The position numbers and the translations under genes are program-made. The notes beneath the pieces were generated by a model that worked only from the letters and a program-made list of their open reading frames with translations, ran no database searches and had not been told where the DNA came from. From an uncultured Alphaproteobacteria bacterium (GTDB lineage: Bacteria > Pseudomonadota > Alphaproteobacteria > RF32 > CAG-239): a DNA stretch of 55,507 nt. Position 1 is the first letter of the stretch. The number at the start of each line of letters is the position of its first letter. Of the stretch, positions 1-9,500 are shown one piece after another. The stretch is taken from positions 64,855 through 120,361 of the forward strand of contig CALXWB010000001.1 in NCBI GenBank assembly GCA_944392225.1, given 5' to 3'.

Positions 1-2
1 TA

Positions 3-293
3 TCTCCGATAAAATTTAGCAAAACAAGAGCTTCATCACCAGCTCAAAAATTAGCAAGAAAAAACTTGCTTGATGCGACCAGTTCAGGTATAACATATGG
101 TGTTGGTTCGGCTAACGGCGGTTCGGATTATGCAGATTCAGCAGTGAAAAGCGTTACAGGAGCTCTGTTGGGAGAAGCTTTTTCCAGAGGAGGCAATGCT
201 TCTAAAGGTGCAACTCCTTTTGTAAAGAGATTAAAAAGTGAAAGTATTAGTCAAATTTTTGATAAGATGACAAACCGAGATAAAAATAAATAG
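3..293 (+). CDS. C-terminal part of an unknown protein (cut by window edge)
   Basis: The reading frame is open from the window edge to the TAA before 294, so only the last 96 residues are visible. They are rich in Ser, Gly, Ala and Lys, with a stretch GITYGVGSANGGSDYADSA and a basic, polar tail ending KMTNRDKNK. An in-frame TTG at 66 has no convincing ribosome site, so I take this as the end of a longer gene rather than a small one. No family is recognised. The Gly/Ala-rich segment followed by a polar tail recalls ends of secreted or phage-type proteins, but this is only an impression. A small membrane protein follows 32 bases later on the same strand. Confidence 0.5.
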   Translation, partial: SPIKFSKTRASSPAQKLARKNLLDATSSGITYGVGSANGGSDYADSAVKSVTGALLGEAFSRGGNASKGATPFVKRLKSESISQIFDKMTNRDKNK

Positions 294-325
294 TCCTTTT
301 TAATATTTATCAAGAGGCAAAGCAA

Positions 326-655
326 ATGCAAATTAGTCTTAACTCGATAAAAGTATTGTTAAAAAAGATATTGCTCGTAACAACTAGTTCAGCAGGTGCT
401 TTGGCTCTTGATATCAGATTTAATTCGGAGATTCCTTTTTCTATACTTTATGTCTTTTTTGATTTCTCAATAATACTATTTGTTTTGTTTATTCTTTTTT
501 CTGATAAAGTATTTAAAAGTGATAAAATTTATGAGAAATTTTTTAATATTTTGATTTGCTTTATTGGGCTTTTTTCTTGGTTGATATGCTTTTTAAATTG
601 GGAGTTTTTGTATCATTTGGCGGTTAAAACTTGGTATCAATTTTTGGGAAAATGA
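326..655 (+). CDS. small hydrophobic membrane protein, unknown
   Basis: A 109-residue protein. It has about three or four hydrophobic stretches (roughly residues 12-28, 37-58, 72-89 and possibly 90-105) separated by short Lys/Asp-rich loops, so an inner-membrane location is likely. A possible ribosome site (agaggcaaag) precedes the ATG. It follows the cut-off gene at 3-293 by 32 bases and is closed by a hairpin terminator, so the two may form one transcript. It is more AT-rich, with more Phe/Ile/Leu, than the genes after 730. A small membrane protein directly after a larger gene end is compatible with an immunity or holin-like role, but no motif supports either. No family recognised. Confidence 0.55.
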   Translation: MQISLNSIKVLLKKILLVTTSSAGALALDIRFNSEIPFSILYVFFDFSIILFVLFILFSDKVFKSDKIYEKFFNILICFIGLFSWLICFLNWEFLYHLAVKTWYQFLGK

Positions 656-684
656 TTTTGAGGTAGATTTGGGTTTAAAAAAAG

Positions 685-720
685 AAAAACTCATCTTCCT
701 TTCAGAAGGTGAGTTTTTTT
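685..720. terminator. bidirectional hairpin terminator
   Basis: The arms aaaactcatcttc and gaaggtgagtttt pair, with one G-T wobble, around a short loop, with A and T runs on the two sides. It lies between two convergent genes (ending at 655 and 732) and can serve both. Confidence 0.8.
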
Positions 721-731
721 GATGTAGGTGT

Positions 732-1178
732 TTATTCTTTTTCTAAAAAGCTTTTGGCGGCATCGCGGGCAAGCTTGTCCACGCGCTCGTTTTCAGGATG
801 TCCGTTGTGGCCTTTAACCCAAACCCATTTGATTTTGTGCCTGGGTAACAAACTATCCAGCTCTTGCCAGAGTTCCAAATTTTTGACGGCGGATTTTTTG
901 TTGGTGGTTTTCCAGCCGTTTTTCTTCCAGTTCGGCATCCACTCATTGACGCCGTCCATCACATAGCGGCTGTCGGTATAAAGGGTGATTTCACACTCTC
1001 TTTTCAAGGCCTTCAAAGCCTCTATCACCGCGGTTAGTTCCATGCGGTTGTTGGTGGTGTGGGCTTCGCCGCCGCTTAATTCTTTTTCGGTTTCACCATA
1101 GCGCAAAATTACGCCCCAGCCACCGGCTCCGGGGTTGCCGGAACAAGCGCCGTCGGTAAAAATTTCAATCGCCGTCAT
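732..1178 (-). CDS. rnhA: ribonuclease HI
   Basis: Cytoplasmic endonuclease that cuts the RNA strand of RNA-DNA hybrids, for example primers and R-loops. The 148 residues match the usual length of bacterial RNase HI. The catalytic acidic set is in place: D9 in [12 protein letters not shown]47 in NNRMEL, D69 in YTDS and D134 in ERVDKLA, with the catalytic-loop histidine H124 in VKGHNGH. The gene begins 7 bases after the stop of the AlbA_2 gene, with a weak aagag ribosome site, and is last in the operon M16 peptidase-ispH-AlbA_2-rnhA. A second RNase H (rnhB) lies at 47.7 kb. Confidence 0.97.
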   Translation of the reverse strand: MTAIEIFTDGACSGNPGAGGWGVILRYGETEKELSGGEAHTTNNRMELTAVIEALKALKRECEITLYTDSRYVMDGVNEWMPNWKKNGWKTTNKKSAVKNLELWQELDSLLPRHKIKWVWVKGHNGHPENERVDKLARDAAKSFLEKE

Positions 1179-1185
1179 CTCTTGT

Positions 1186-2253
1186 CTATTCCATATTGAT
1201 TAAAAATTCTGAGAAAAATTCGTTCAACAATTTGTCGGGGTTTTTGCTGTTTCTTAAAGCCTTGGCAACAAAAGAACGCAGGCTGTTTTTGGCAATGTGC
1301 ACGTCAAAGTCTTTAGGTGCACATTCATCAGCCCCAATTACGCCGTCAAGGACCAAATCTCCTTCGGCAAAAGGCGAGAGGATGATATCCACGTTGCAGA
1401 ACTTGAATATGCCGCGGGGCGGAAGTCTCAGCTCAGGCTTGGTTATCAAATTGAGCTGATTTTCTATGCCGGGGATGGCGTCCATCTGGTTATAATTGGT
1501 GAAACGAACTTTGTTATATTCACTGCCGGTGCTGACCGTGCGGCAAGTGAGATAAATTTCTCTCGCAATCACATTGCTGACGTTTTCGGCATGAATGGCA
1601 AAGCTGATTTTGACATATTTCTTGGGCGGATTTTTCATGTTCAGCGGATAAATCAAATCTTCATCGGCATTATCCAAAACCTTGATTTGCTTGTCTGCCA
1701 AAATCAACTCAACATTGGGTTGCGGACGCTTGCCAAACATTCCGGCAATCACCGAATAGGGCGCGGGCACGTTGTTGGAGCCGGAGCGGATATAAATGGC
1801 GCCGTTGGTGGTGGACATTAATGGTGCCAGGTCTGATTTGGGGATATAAGTGGCAATAAAACCATCGCCGTTTTTATCACAACTGATGATGTGGTTTCTG
1901 ACCTTGTTGTGGCTGGGAATGGTGCAGCCGGAGATGGCATTTTCCAGCCAGCTTAAAAAACGGTGCACGTTTTTGACCTTGACCTTGGCTTTGGCAACAT
2001 CGCCGATTTCATTATCACGCGAACATTCCACACCCCAGATAATCACCCCGCCTTCGGAGTTGCCGAAACCTGAGATGGCTTTGGCCAAATTTTTGCGGTC
2101 ATCTCGGTGCAGAGTGACAAAGTTTTTGCCAACCGAAACAGCTTGCTTGAAGTCTAAAAACAGCTCTTCGGTTTGCTGGTTGATGATAAATTCATCAATG
2201 GCATCTTCTCCGAAATAGATGAGCTTTTGAAAAATGTCTTCCGCACGTGACAT
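1186..2253 (-). CDS. AlbA_2 (Schlafen-type) domain protein
   Basis: A 355-residue protein. The N-terminal part (about residues 25-165) resembles the AlbA_2/Schlafen AlbA domain, seen in putative transcription regulators and nucleic-acid-binding proteins: [10 protein letters not shown], then [15 protein letters not shown], and later the typical [11 protein letters not shown]. The remainder (about 190-355) is beta-rich and unrecognised, with no helicase or AAA module attached. Start: ATG preceded by gggaga at good spacing, 18 bases after ispH. In many alphaproteobacteria homoserine kinase (thrB) lies between ispH and rnhA; here this gene occupies the slot. A role in nucleic-acid binding is inferred from the domain alone. 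Confidence 0.75.
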   Translation of the reverse strand: MSRAEDIFQKLIYFGEDAIDEFIINQQTEELFLDFKQAVSVGKNFVTLHRDDRKNLAKAISGFGNSEGGVIIWGVECSRDNEIGDVAKAKVKVKNVHRFLSWLENAISGCTIPSHNKVRNHIISCDKNGDGFIATYIPKSDLAPLMSTTNGAIYIRSGSNNVPAPYSVIAGMFGKRPQPNVELILADKQIKVLDNADEDLIYPLNMKNPPKKYVKISFAIHAENVSNVIAREIYLTCRTVSTGSEYNKVRFTNYNQMDAIPGIENQLNLITKPELRLPPRGIFKFCNVDIILSPFAEGDLVLDGVIGADECAPKDFDVHIAKNSLRSFVAKALRNSKNPDKLLNEFFSEFLINME

Positions 2254-2271
2254 GTTGTTTCTCCCGCTTGG

Positions 2272-3204
2272 TCAGAGTTTGAAATTGACGTTTTCATACT
2301 CTACTTTTATATCCATAATCTTAATATTCTCATAACGCGATTTGATTTGGGCCAGCAAATCTTGCACCAGATATTCCGGGGCCGAAGCTCCGGCGGTGAT
2401 GCCCACGGTTTGATATTGTTTCAAAAGGTTCCAATCCAGCTCGCCGGCATCATCAATCAAAACAGCTTCTTTGGCGCCGTTTTTTATGGCCACTTCTTTG
2501 AGCTGTTTGGAATTGGACGAGTTTTTGGAGCCGATGACAATTATCAAATCGGCAAGTTTTGCCATTTCTTTCACGGCTTTTTGGCGGTTGGTGGTGGCAA
2601 AGCAAATGTCATCTTTGCGCATGGCGAAAATGGTTGGAAATTTTTGCTTCAAAGCGGCAACAATCTCTTTGGTATCATCCACCGAAAGGGTGGTCTGGGT
2701 AACAAAGCCGACTTTGCTTTCTGGGTTGATATTCAGAGCGGCAATGTCTTCTTTGGTGTTGATGATATGCAGCTTGGCATTACTCGGAATTTGTCCGACG
2801 GTGCCGATTATCTCAACATGATTTTTTTTGCCGATGACAATGATTTCCATATCTTCATCATAGAGCTTTTTGATTTGGTTATGCACTTTGGCGACCAGAG
2901 GACAGGTGGCATCTATGGTCTTTATGCCAAGTTTTGCCGTCTCATCCACCACGTTTTGCGGCACACCGTGGGCAGAGAAAATGAGCGGGCGGCTTTTATC
3001 TTGCATTTGTGCTAATTCATCTATAAAAATCACACCTTTATTTTTCAAGTCTTCAATCACGTGTTTGTTATGGACAATTTCGTGGCGGACATAAACCGGC
3101 GCGCCATAATCTCTCAAAGCTTGTTCAACAATGTCAATGGCTCTTCTGACACCGGCACAAAAACCGCGCGGCTCGGCAATATAAACGCTCAAATTTTCAC
3201 TCAT
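2272..3204 (-). CDS. ispH: 4-hydroxy-3-methylbut-2-enyl diphosphate reductase
   Basis: Last enzyme of the MEP isoprenoid pathway: an iron-sulfur reductase turning HMBPP into isopentenyl and dimethylallyl diphosphate. The three cluster cysteines are visible in EPRGFCAGV (C16), DATCPLVAKVH and DDICFATTNRQ. The substrate-binding histidines are in VRHEIVHN and KKNHVEIIGT, and the SSNS motif is present. I choose the ATG at 3204, not the one at 3228, because it forms an ATGA overlap with the stop of the M16 peptidase gene and has aaaggtga just upstream. The resulting 310 residues suit the family. The stop-start overlap suggests translational coupling. Confidence 0.97.
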   Translation of the reverse strand: MSENLSVYIAEPRGFCAGVRRAIDIVEQALRDYGAPVYVRHEIVHNKHVIEDLKNKGVIFIDELAQMQDKSRPLIFSAHGVPQNVVDETAKLGIKTIDATCPLVAKVHNQIKKLYDEDMEIIVIGKKNHVEIIGTVGQIPSNAKLHIINTKEDIAALNINPESKVGFVTQTTLSVDDTKEIVAALKQKFPTIFAMRKDDICFATTNRQKAVKEMAKLADLIIVIGSKNSSNSKQLKEVAIKNGAKEAVLIDDAGELDWNLLKQYQTVGITAGASAPEYLVQDLLAQIKSRYENIKIMDIKVEYENVNFKL

Positions 3205-4469
3205 GCTTTCACCTTTATTGCTTGGCACAATTCATCATAGGGCATATATTTATCTATCGAACCCAACAATGTATAAGTCGGCTTCTTGGAAAAGATTTTG
3301 CAGGCCGTGTTTTGAATGTCTTCCATTGATACTTGCTCTATCAGCTCAACCATTTCTTCTATCGGGATAATGCGGTTGAAAATGAGCATTTGGCGCGCTA
3401 AAACTTCGGCCGAAGAGGAGCAACTTTCCAAGCCCATCAACATGCTGGCTTTGAGCTGAACTTTGGCTCGTTGCAGCTCTTTTGCGCTCACTTTTTCTTG
3501 GCAGACTTTATTAACCTCTGTTGCCACCACCGGCATCAGTTCTTCCAACTCTTTTTTGCCGGTTCCGGCATAAATGCCGAACAAGCCGGTTTGCGTGTGT
3601 GAGTTGGAGAAAGAATAAACCGTATAAACCAAGCCTCTTTTTTCTCTGATTTCTTGGAACAAGCGTGAGGACATGCCGCCACCCAAAAGCGTTGATAAAA
3701 TCACGGTCGGATAGTAGCTTTTGCTCTCATATTTTTCTCCCTCAAAACCAAGCAAAACATGGGCTTGTTCAATGTCTCTTTTTTCAATGAAAAAGCCGCC
3801 CTGATATTTTTGTTTTTCCGGGGTGAAGTTTGTTTTGGGTTGCAGAGAGCTCATGCGTTGTTCAATCATTTTGACAAAGGCATCGTGCTTGATGTTGCCC
3901 ACTGCACAAACAACCATATTTTCTCCGGCATAGTTGGTGGAAATGTAGCGGCGCAGTGTGTCTCCGTTATAGCTTCTGACTTTTTCTGCCGGGCCTAAAA
4001 TGGAGCGCCCCAAAGCTTGGTTGGGAAAAGCTGTTTCTTGAAAATAGTCAAAAATGATGTCATCGGGCGCATCGATGGTCTGTTTGATTTCTTGCACCAC
4101 GACTTCTCTTTCTTTGACCAATTCTTCTTCCGGGAAAGTGGCATTGAGCAAAATATCGGCAATGACATCGGCGGCCAACTCAGCGTCTGCTTTTAACATT
4201 TTGGCATAATATGCGGTAAACTCGCGTGAGGTGTAAGCATTCATCTGTCCGCCGACATCTTCAATCTCTTCATTGATTTGTAAGGCATTGCGCTTTTTGG
4301 TGCCCTTAAAGCAGGTGTGCTCAAAAAAGTGAGAGATGCCGTTTATGGCTTCCGGTTCATAAGCTGAACCCGTTTTGACCCATACGCCCAAAGACACGCT
4401 CTCCAAATTTTCCCGCGTGGAGGTGATTATTCTCAAGCCGTTTTTTAACTTGCTCATTTGCCATTGCAT
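3201..4469 (-). CDS. M16 family zinc metallopeptidase
   Basis: A 422-residue, single-unit insulinase-family peptidase of the processing-peptidase beta/PqqL type. The inverted zinc motif HxxEH is HFFEH at residues 47-51, and the distal glutamate lies in the conserved EREVVVQEI helix. The second half contains the family segment GGGMSSRLFQEIREKRGLVY. No signal peptide is seen, so it probably acts in the cytoplasm, though some relatives act in the periplasm. Start: the first ATG, with aaggcaag upstream. It heads the minus-strand operon and is divergent from elbB across about 100 AT-rich bases that must hold both promoters. Confidence 0.92.
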   Translation of the reverse strand: MQWQMSKLKNGLRIITSTRENLESVSLGVWVKTGSAYEPEAINGISHFFEHTCFKGTKKRNALQINEEIEDVGGQMNAYTSREFTAYYAKMLKADAELAADVIADILLNATFPEEELVKEREVVVQEIKQTIDAPDDIIFDYFQETAFPNQALGRSILGPAEKVRSYNGDTLRRYISTNYAGENMVVCAVGNIKHDAFVKMIEQRMSSLQPKTNFTPEKQKYQGGFFIEKRDIEQAHVLLGFEGEKYESKSYYPTVILSTLLGGGMSSRLFQEIREKRGLVYTVYSFSNSHTQTGLFGIYAGTGKKELEELMPVVATEVNKVCQEKVSAKELQRAKVQLKASMLMGLESCSSSAEVLARQMLIFNRIIPIEEMVELIEQVSMEDIQNTACKIFSKKPTYTLLGSIDKYMPYDELCQAIKVKA

Positions 4470-4572
4470 TTTTTTTCTTGCCTTATTAATCTAATTTGTT
4501 CTTGTTATTTATGATTATGATATTATATATTTCTTAATAAATTAATTACAGCAAAAAAGAAAGGAAAATGTT

Positions 4573-5250
4573 ATGTCTGAGCGCCCAAAAATTGCCATTG
4601 TTCTTGCCGGTTGCGGTGTGTTTGACGGTAGCGAGATTCATGAAGCCGTTTTGACCATGTTGGCCATTGACCAACAAGGTGCCGAATATCAATGCTTTGC
4701 GCCCAATACTTGGCAAGCCCGCACGATTGACCATTTTACCGGCCATGCGGTGGCCATTGCCGGAGATGAAGATAATCGCAATGTGTTGGCCGAATCGGCT
4801 CGTATTGCTCGCGGACAAATCAAAGACTTGCAAGAGTTCAAAGCCAAAGACTATGATGCCATTATCTTTCCGGGTGGTTTTGGGGCAGCTCTCAACTGGA
4901 GCGACTTTGCCGTGAAAGGGTCTGATTGCGAGATCAATCACGAAGTGCGCCGCGCCATTGAGGAGAGCTTTGATGAGGGAATCGTCATCGGGGCCATGTG
5001 TATTGCGCCGGTTGTTGTTGCCAAAGTGCTTGGCAAACATCATGTCAAGCTCACCATCGGTAATGATACAAAAGTGGCGGCCGGTTTGAAAAAAATGGGT
5101 GCCGAACATGAGAACAAAGCCGTGACCGAAGTTTGTGTGGATGAAGAACACAAGATTGTGACCACGCCTTGCTATATGCTCGCCAACTCTATCAAACAAG
5201 TGGCGGAGGGAACGCGACATTTGGTGGAAGCCGTGTTGGAGCTTATCTAA
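4573..5250 (+). CDS. elbB: ElbB-type glyoxalase (DJ-1/PfpI superfamily)
   Basis: A 225-residue class I amidotransferase-like protein of the ElbB family, which in E. coli has glyoxalase activity and was linked genetically to isoprenoid synthesis. Supporting segments are VLAGCGVFDGSEIHEAV at the start, IIFPGGFGAA, and the nucleophile elbow GAMCIAP with catalytic Cys143. Ribosome site aaaggaaaatgtt precedes the ATG. The gene stands alone between a divergent operon and its own terminator. A cytoplasmic role in detoxifying reactive carbonyls is inferred from the family. Confidence 0.93.
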   Translation: MSERPKIAIVLAGCGVFDGSEIHEAVLTMLAIDQQGAEYQCFAPNTWQARTIDHFTGHAVAIAGDEDNRNVLAESARIARGQIKDLQEFKAKDYDAIIFPGGFGAALNWSDFAVKGSDCEINHEVRRAIEESFDEGIVIGAMCIAPVVVAKVLGKHHVKLTIGNDTKVAAGLKKMGAEHENKAVTEVCVDEEHKIVTTPCYMLANSIKQVAEGTRHLVEAVLELI

Positions 5251-5256
5251 AAATTG

Positions 5257-5281
5257 AAGCTCTCTTCGGAGAGCTTTTTTT
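5257..5281 (+). terminator. terminator after elbB
   Basis: Perfect hairpin aagctctc-ttcg-gagagctt with a UUCG-type loop, followed by a T run. Confidence 0.9.
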
Positions 5282-5400
5282 ATCCCCAAATACATTCTTT
5301 CAGGTTAATAAAAATTCTTGAAATTTTTGATAAAAAAGTGGATATTTCCGAAAAATGAATTAAATTTATTACAGTTGTTTCTGAAAATATGAGGATTAAT

Positions 5401-6576
5401 ATGTTGTTTAATAAGAAGTTTTTAACGCTGGCAGCTATGTTTTTGGCTTTGGCCGGCTGTAAGGAAAAAGAATCTCAAAATCAACAAGCCATGCAGGCAC
5501 CCAAAGTTTCGGTTATTGAGGTGGAGCCGGAAAACGTGCCTTTGAGTTTTGAGTTTGCCGCGCGTGCGCAAGGCTCAAAAGAAACCCAAGTGCGCGCTCA
5601 AGTCGGCGGTATTTTGCTCAAACGCAACTATGTGGAAGGTTCGCATGTGGAAGAGGGCAGCGTTTTGTTCCAAATTGACCCCAAACCCTATAAGGTGGCA
5701 CTCGATCAAGCCAAAGCCCGTTTGGCTCAGGCTGATGCCGAACTCAAAAACGCCAAAATTCAACTAGAGAGAACCTTGAAATTGTTCAAACAAGGTTATG
5801 CCAGCGAAAAATCTAAAGACGATGCTCAGGCCAATTATGATTCTTTGACCGCAAGCAAGCAACTGGCTCAAGCCGAAGTGGAAGCAGCGCAACTTAATTT
5901 GGACTACACCACAGTGACGGCTCCGATTAGCGGTATTACCAGCTTGGAAGTGCAATCCGAAGGCAGCCTCATTTCTACAACAGGCGATGCCGGTTTATTG
6001 ACCCACTTGACCCAAGTTGACCCGATTTATGTGATTTTTTCTGCTTCCGAAAACGAGATGATGGCTTTGACCAATATGGTGGAAAGCGGCAAAATCAAAA
6101 ATCCTTATACCAACAGCAATGAAATTTATGCCAAAATTAATTTAGGTGACGGTCAAACCTATAAATATAACGGCAAAATCAACTTTATTAATCCGACCAT
6201 TGATACCTCAACAGGAACGGTTAAACTGCGTGCCGTTTTTCCAAACCCGGATAAAGCCATTCGTCCGGGACAGTTCTTGCGCTTGTTTATGGAAGGTATG
6301 GTGCGTCTGGATGCCTTGGTTGTTCCGCAAGATGCCGTGATGCAAGGTGCAAACGGAGCTTATGTCTACCGTGTTAATCCGCAAAATGTTGTGGAAATGG
6401 TCAGCATTAATACCGGCCTTACTACCCAAGACGGCGGTTGGATTGTTGATACGGGTTTGGAAAAAGGTGATAAGGTGATTATCAACAACCTGATGAAAGT
6501 CCGTCCCGGCATGACCGTGACTCCCGTATTGACAACTGATGATAATATTGAAGCCGATGCCAAGGTGAATGACTAG
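5401..6576 (+). CDS. RND efflux periplasmic adaptor lipoprotein
   Basis: Membrane fusion protein of the AcrA/MexA family linking the inner-membrane RND pump to an outer-membrane channel. I start at 5401 because tgaggattaat precedes that ATG and the resulting leader is a standard lipoprotein signal with lipobox LALAGC (Cys20); the ATG at 5389 lacks a ribosome site. Lipoyl/barrel segments flank a helical hairpin (about residues 90-150, Ala/Lys/Gln-rich), followed by LDYTTVTAPISGITS, typical of the family. Eighteen bases separate it from the pump gene. The substrate is unknown; no TolC gene or regulator is adjacent. Confidence 0.93.
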   Translation: MLFNKKFLTLAAMFLALAGCKEKESQNQQAMQAPKVSVIEVEPENVPLSFEFAARAQGSKETQVRAQVGGILLKRNYVEGSHVEEGSVLFQIDPKPYKVALDQAKARLAQADAELKNAKIQLERTLKLFKQGYASEKSKDDAQANYDSLTASKQLAQAEVEAAQLNLDYTTVTAPISGITSLEVQSEGSLISTTGDAGLLTHLTQVDPIYVIFSASENEMMALTNMVESGKIKNPYTNSNEIYAKINLGDGQTYKYNGKINFINPTIDTSTGTVKLRAVFPNPDKAIRPGQFLRLFMEGMVRLDALVVPQDAVMQGANGAYVYRVNPQNVVEMVSINTGLTTQDGGWIVDTGLEKGDKVIINNLMKVRPGMTVTPVLTTDDNIEADAKVND

Positions 6577-6594
6577 TTTGTAAGGAAAAATCCG

Positions 6595-9500
6595 ATGTTT
6601 TCTAAGTTTTTTATTGAAAGACCGATTTTTGCAACGGTAATCTCTTTGATTATCGTGCTTTCCGGCTTGGTTGCCATGAATGCTTTGCCAGTGGAGCAAT
6701 ATCCAAACATCGTGCCGACAGAGATTCAGGTTTCGGCAACATACCCCGGCGCAACGGCTGAAGTTTTGGCAGACACCGTGGCTGCCCCGCTGGAACAAGA
6801 AATCAATGGCGTTAAAAACATGATTTATATGTATTCTAACGCCACATCTTCCGGCTATTTGACTTTGGGTGTGGTTTTTGATATCGGAACAGATCCCGAC
6901 CAAGCCACGATTGATGTGAACAACAAAGTGCAGATGGCAACCCCGACACTTCCTTCCGAAGTGACAAAACAAGGTGTGACCGTGGAAGAAAAATCCAACT
7001 CCATTTTGCAGGTTATTTCCATGCGTTCCACCACCGACCAATATGATACGGTTTATGTTTCCAACTATGCGCTTTTAAACGTGTTGGATGAGCTGAAACG
7101 TATTAAAGGTGTGGGTAGTGCCACGCTTTTTGCCAGCCAAGATTATTCTATGCGTATTTGGCTTTCGCCGGATAAATTGGCCGACCATAACCTCACACCG
7201 CAAGACGTGATTACAGCCGTGCAAGAACAAAACTCTCAATATGCGGCCGGACAGTTCGGTCAAGAGCCGATGGAAGAAGTTCAGCCTTATACCTATTCCG
7301 TAAACACCAAAGGTCGTTTGGTTGATGCCAAAGAGTTTGGCAATATCATTCTTTCAACCGATGAAGACGGTGCCATTTTGCGCCTCAAAGATGTGGCCAG
7401 AATTGAGCTCGGTGCACAAGATTATAGCGTCAGCTCCCGCTTCAACGGTGAGCCGGCCGTGGCTTTTGCCGTTTATTTGCAATCAGGTGCCAACTCTTTG
7501 GAAACGGCTAAATTGGTTAAAGCCAAAATGGAAGAACTCTCAAAAAGCTTTCCGCAAGGCATTACCTATGATATTCCGTATGATACCACTTTGTTTGTGA
7601 CCGAATCCATCAACGAGGTTATCCATACCTTTTTTGAAGCCGTGCTTTTGGTTATTGCCGTGGTTTATCTCTTTTTGCAAAATTATCGTGCCACGCTCAT
7701 CCCGATTTTGGCAGTGCCGGTTTCGATTATCGGTGCTTTTGCCGGAATGTATGTCTTGGGCTTTTCCATCAACCTATTGACTTTGTTTGGTTTGATTCTG
7801 GCGATTGGTATTGTGGTGGACGATGCCATCATCGTTTTGGAAAATATTGAGCGTATTATGAGCGAGGAAGGCTTATCGCCGAAAGAAGCTGCCATCAAGG
7901 CTATGGAAGAAGTTTCCGGCCCGGTTGTGGCCGTGGCTTTGGTCTTGTCTTCCGTGTTCTTGCCAATTGCCTTCTTGGGCGGTATGACCGGCGTGATGTA
8001 TAAACAATTCTCGGTGACCATTGCCGTTTCGGTTATCATCTCGGCGCTGGTGGCTCTGACCTTAACACCGGCTCTTTGCGCCATCATTATCAAAAAAGAA
8101 CACAAGAAAAAAGAACCGATGGCCTTTTTCAGATGGTTTAATACCTTCTTTGAAAAAGTAACGGATTGGTACATTGCCGGTGTGGAATTTTGTTTGAAAT
8201 GGCGTAAATCTGCCATGCTTGGTTTTGTGCTTATTTTGCTTGGCATTTTGGGAATGTTCAAAGTGATTCCGACCGCATTGGTGCCAAACGAAGATATGGG
8301 TAATTTGCTGATGTCTTACAGCATGCCTGAAGCTTCCTCTTTGCCGAGAACAGAGAAGTTCAGCTCCAAAATTGCCGATATGGTCAGAAGTAACCCCAAT
8401 GTGACCGATGTGATGACAGTTAACGGTTTTAATATGCTGTCTTCCAGCCAGAACACATATTCGGGGGTCAGCTTCATTACCCTTAAAAACTGGAGCCAGC
8501 GTCAAGAACCTAACCAATCAGCCGAGGCCTTGGCACAAACCTTTACGGGGATTGGCATGAGCCAACCGCAAGGTATTGCTTTTTCTTTCAACCTGCCGCC
8601 GATTATGGGTATGAGCACGACGGGCGGTTTTGAGGCTTATATCCAAAACAAATCCGGCAAGTCTTCCAAAGAGTTGATGGCAAAAACCGAAGAATTTTTG
8701 GCCGCGGCTAACAAACGGCCCGAGCTTTCCAATGTTAAGACGACGTTTTCTATCAGCACGCCGCAATATACCATTGATTTGGACAGAGAAAAAGCCATGG
8801 TTTTGGATGTGCCGATTAATAGCATTTATGCGGTGTTGCAATCAACCTTCGGTAGCCTTTATATCAACGACTTTACCTATATGGGCAGAAACTTCCGTGT
8901 GACTTTGCAATCGGAATCAAAATTCCGCAGAACGCCGGATGATTTGCGCTATGTTTACGTGAAGTCCACAGCCGGTGACTTGGTGCCGCTTTCAACCCTT
9001 ATTCATGTTAAACGCGTGACAGGGCCGGAACTTGTGACCCGTTTCAACATCTTCCCGGCTGCCAAAGTGATGGGCGACCCTGCCGCCGGATATTCATCAG
9101 GTCAGGCCATTACCGCGATGGAAGAAGTGGCTGAGCAAGTTTTGGGTGATGATTATGCCTTGTCTTGGATTGGTTCTGCCTTCCAAGAAAAAATTGCCGG
9201 CGGAGCTTCCACCATGGCCTTTGCGTTCGGTGTGATTATGATTTTCTTAATTCTCTCCGCGCAATATGAAAAATGGTCTTTGCCGGTGGTGGTCATCTTG
9301 TCGGTGCCGTTTGCCGTGTTCGGGGCTTTGCTTGCCACCTGGTTGCGCGGTATTCAAAATGACCTTTACTTCCAAATCGGCTTGGTGACCTTGGTTGGTT
9401 TGTCTGCCAAAAACGCCATTTTGATTGTGGAATTTGCGGTGATGAAAGTGCATGAAGGCTTGACCTATGCGCAAGCAGCCATTGAGGCCGCCAAGCTTCG

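Noticed and set aside
4546..5295. A 249-codon open frame on the minus strand
   Set aside because: It is a shadow of elbB and runs through the elbB terminator.
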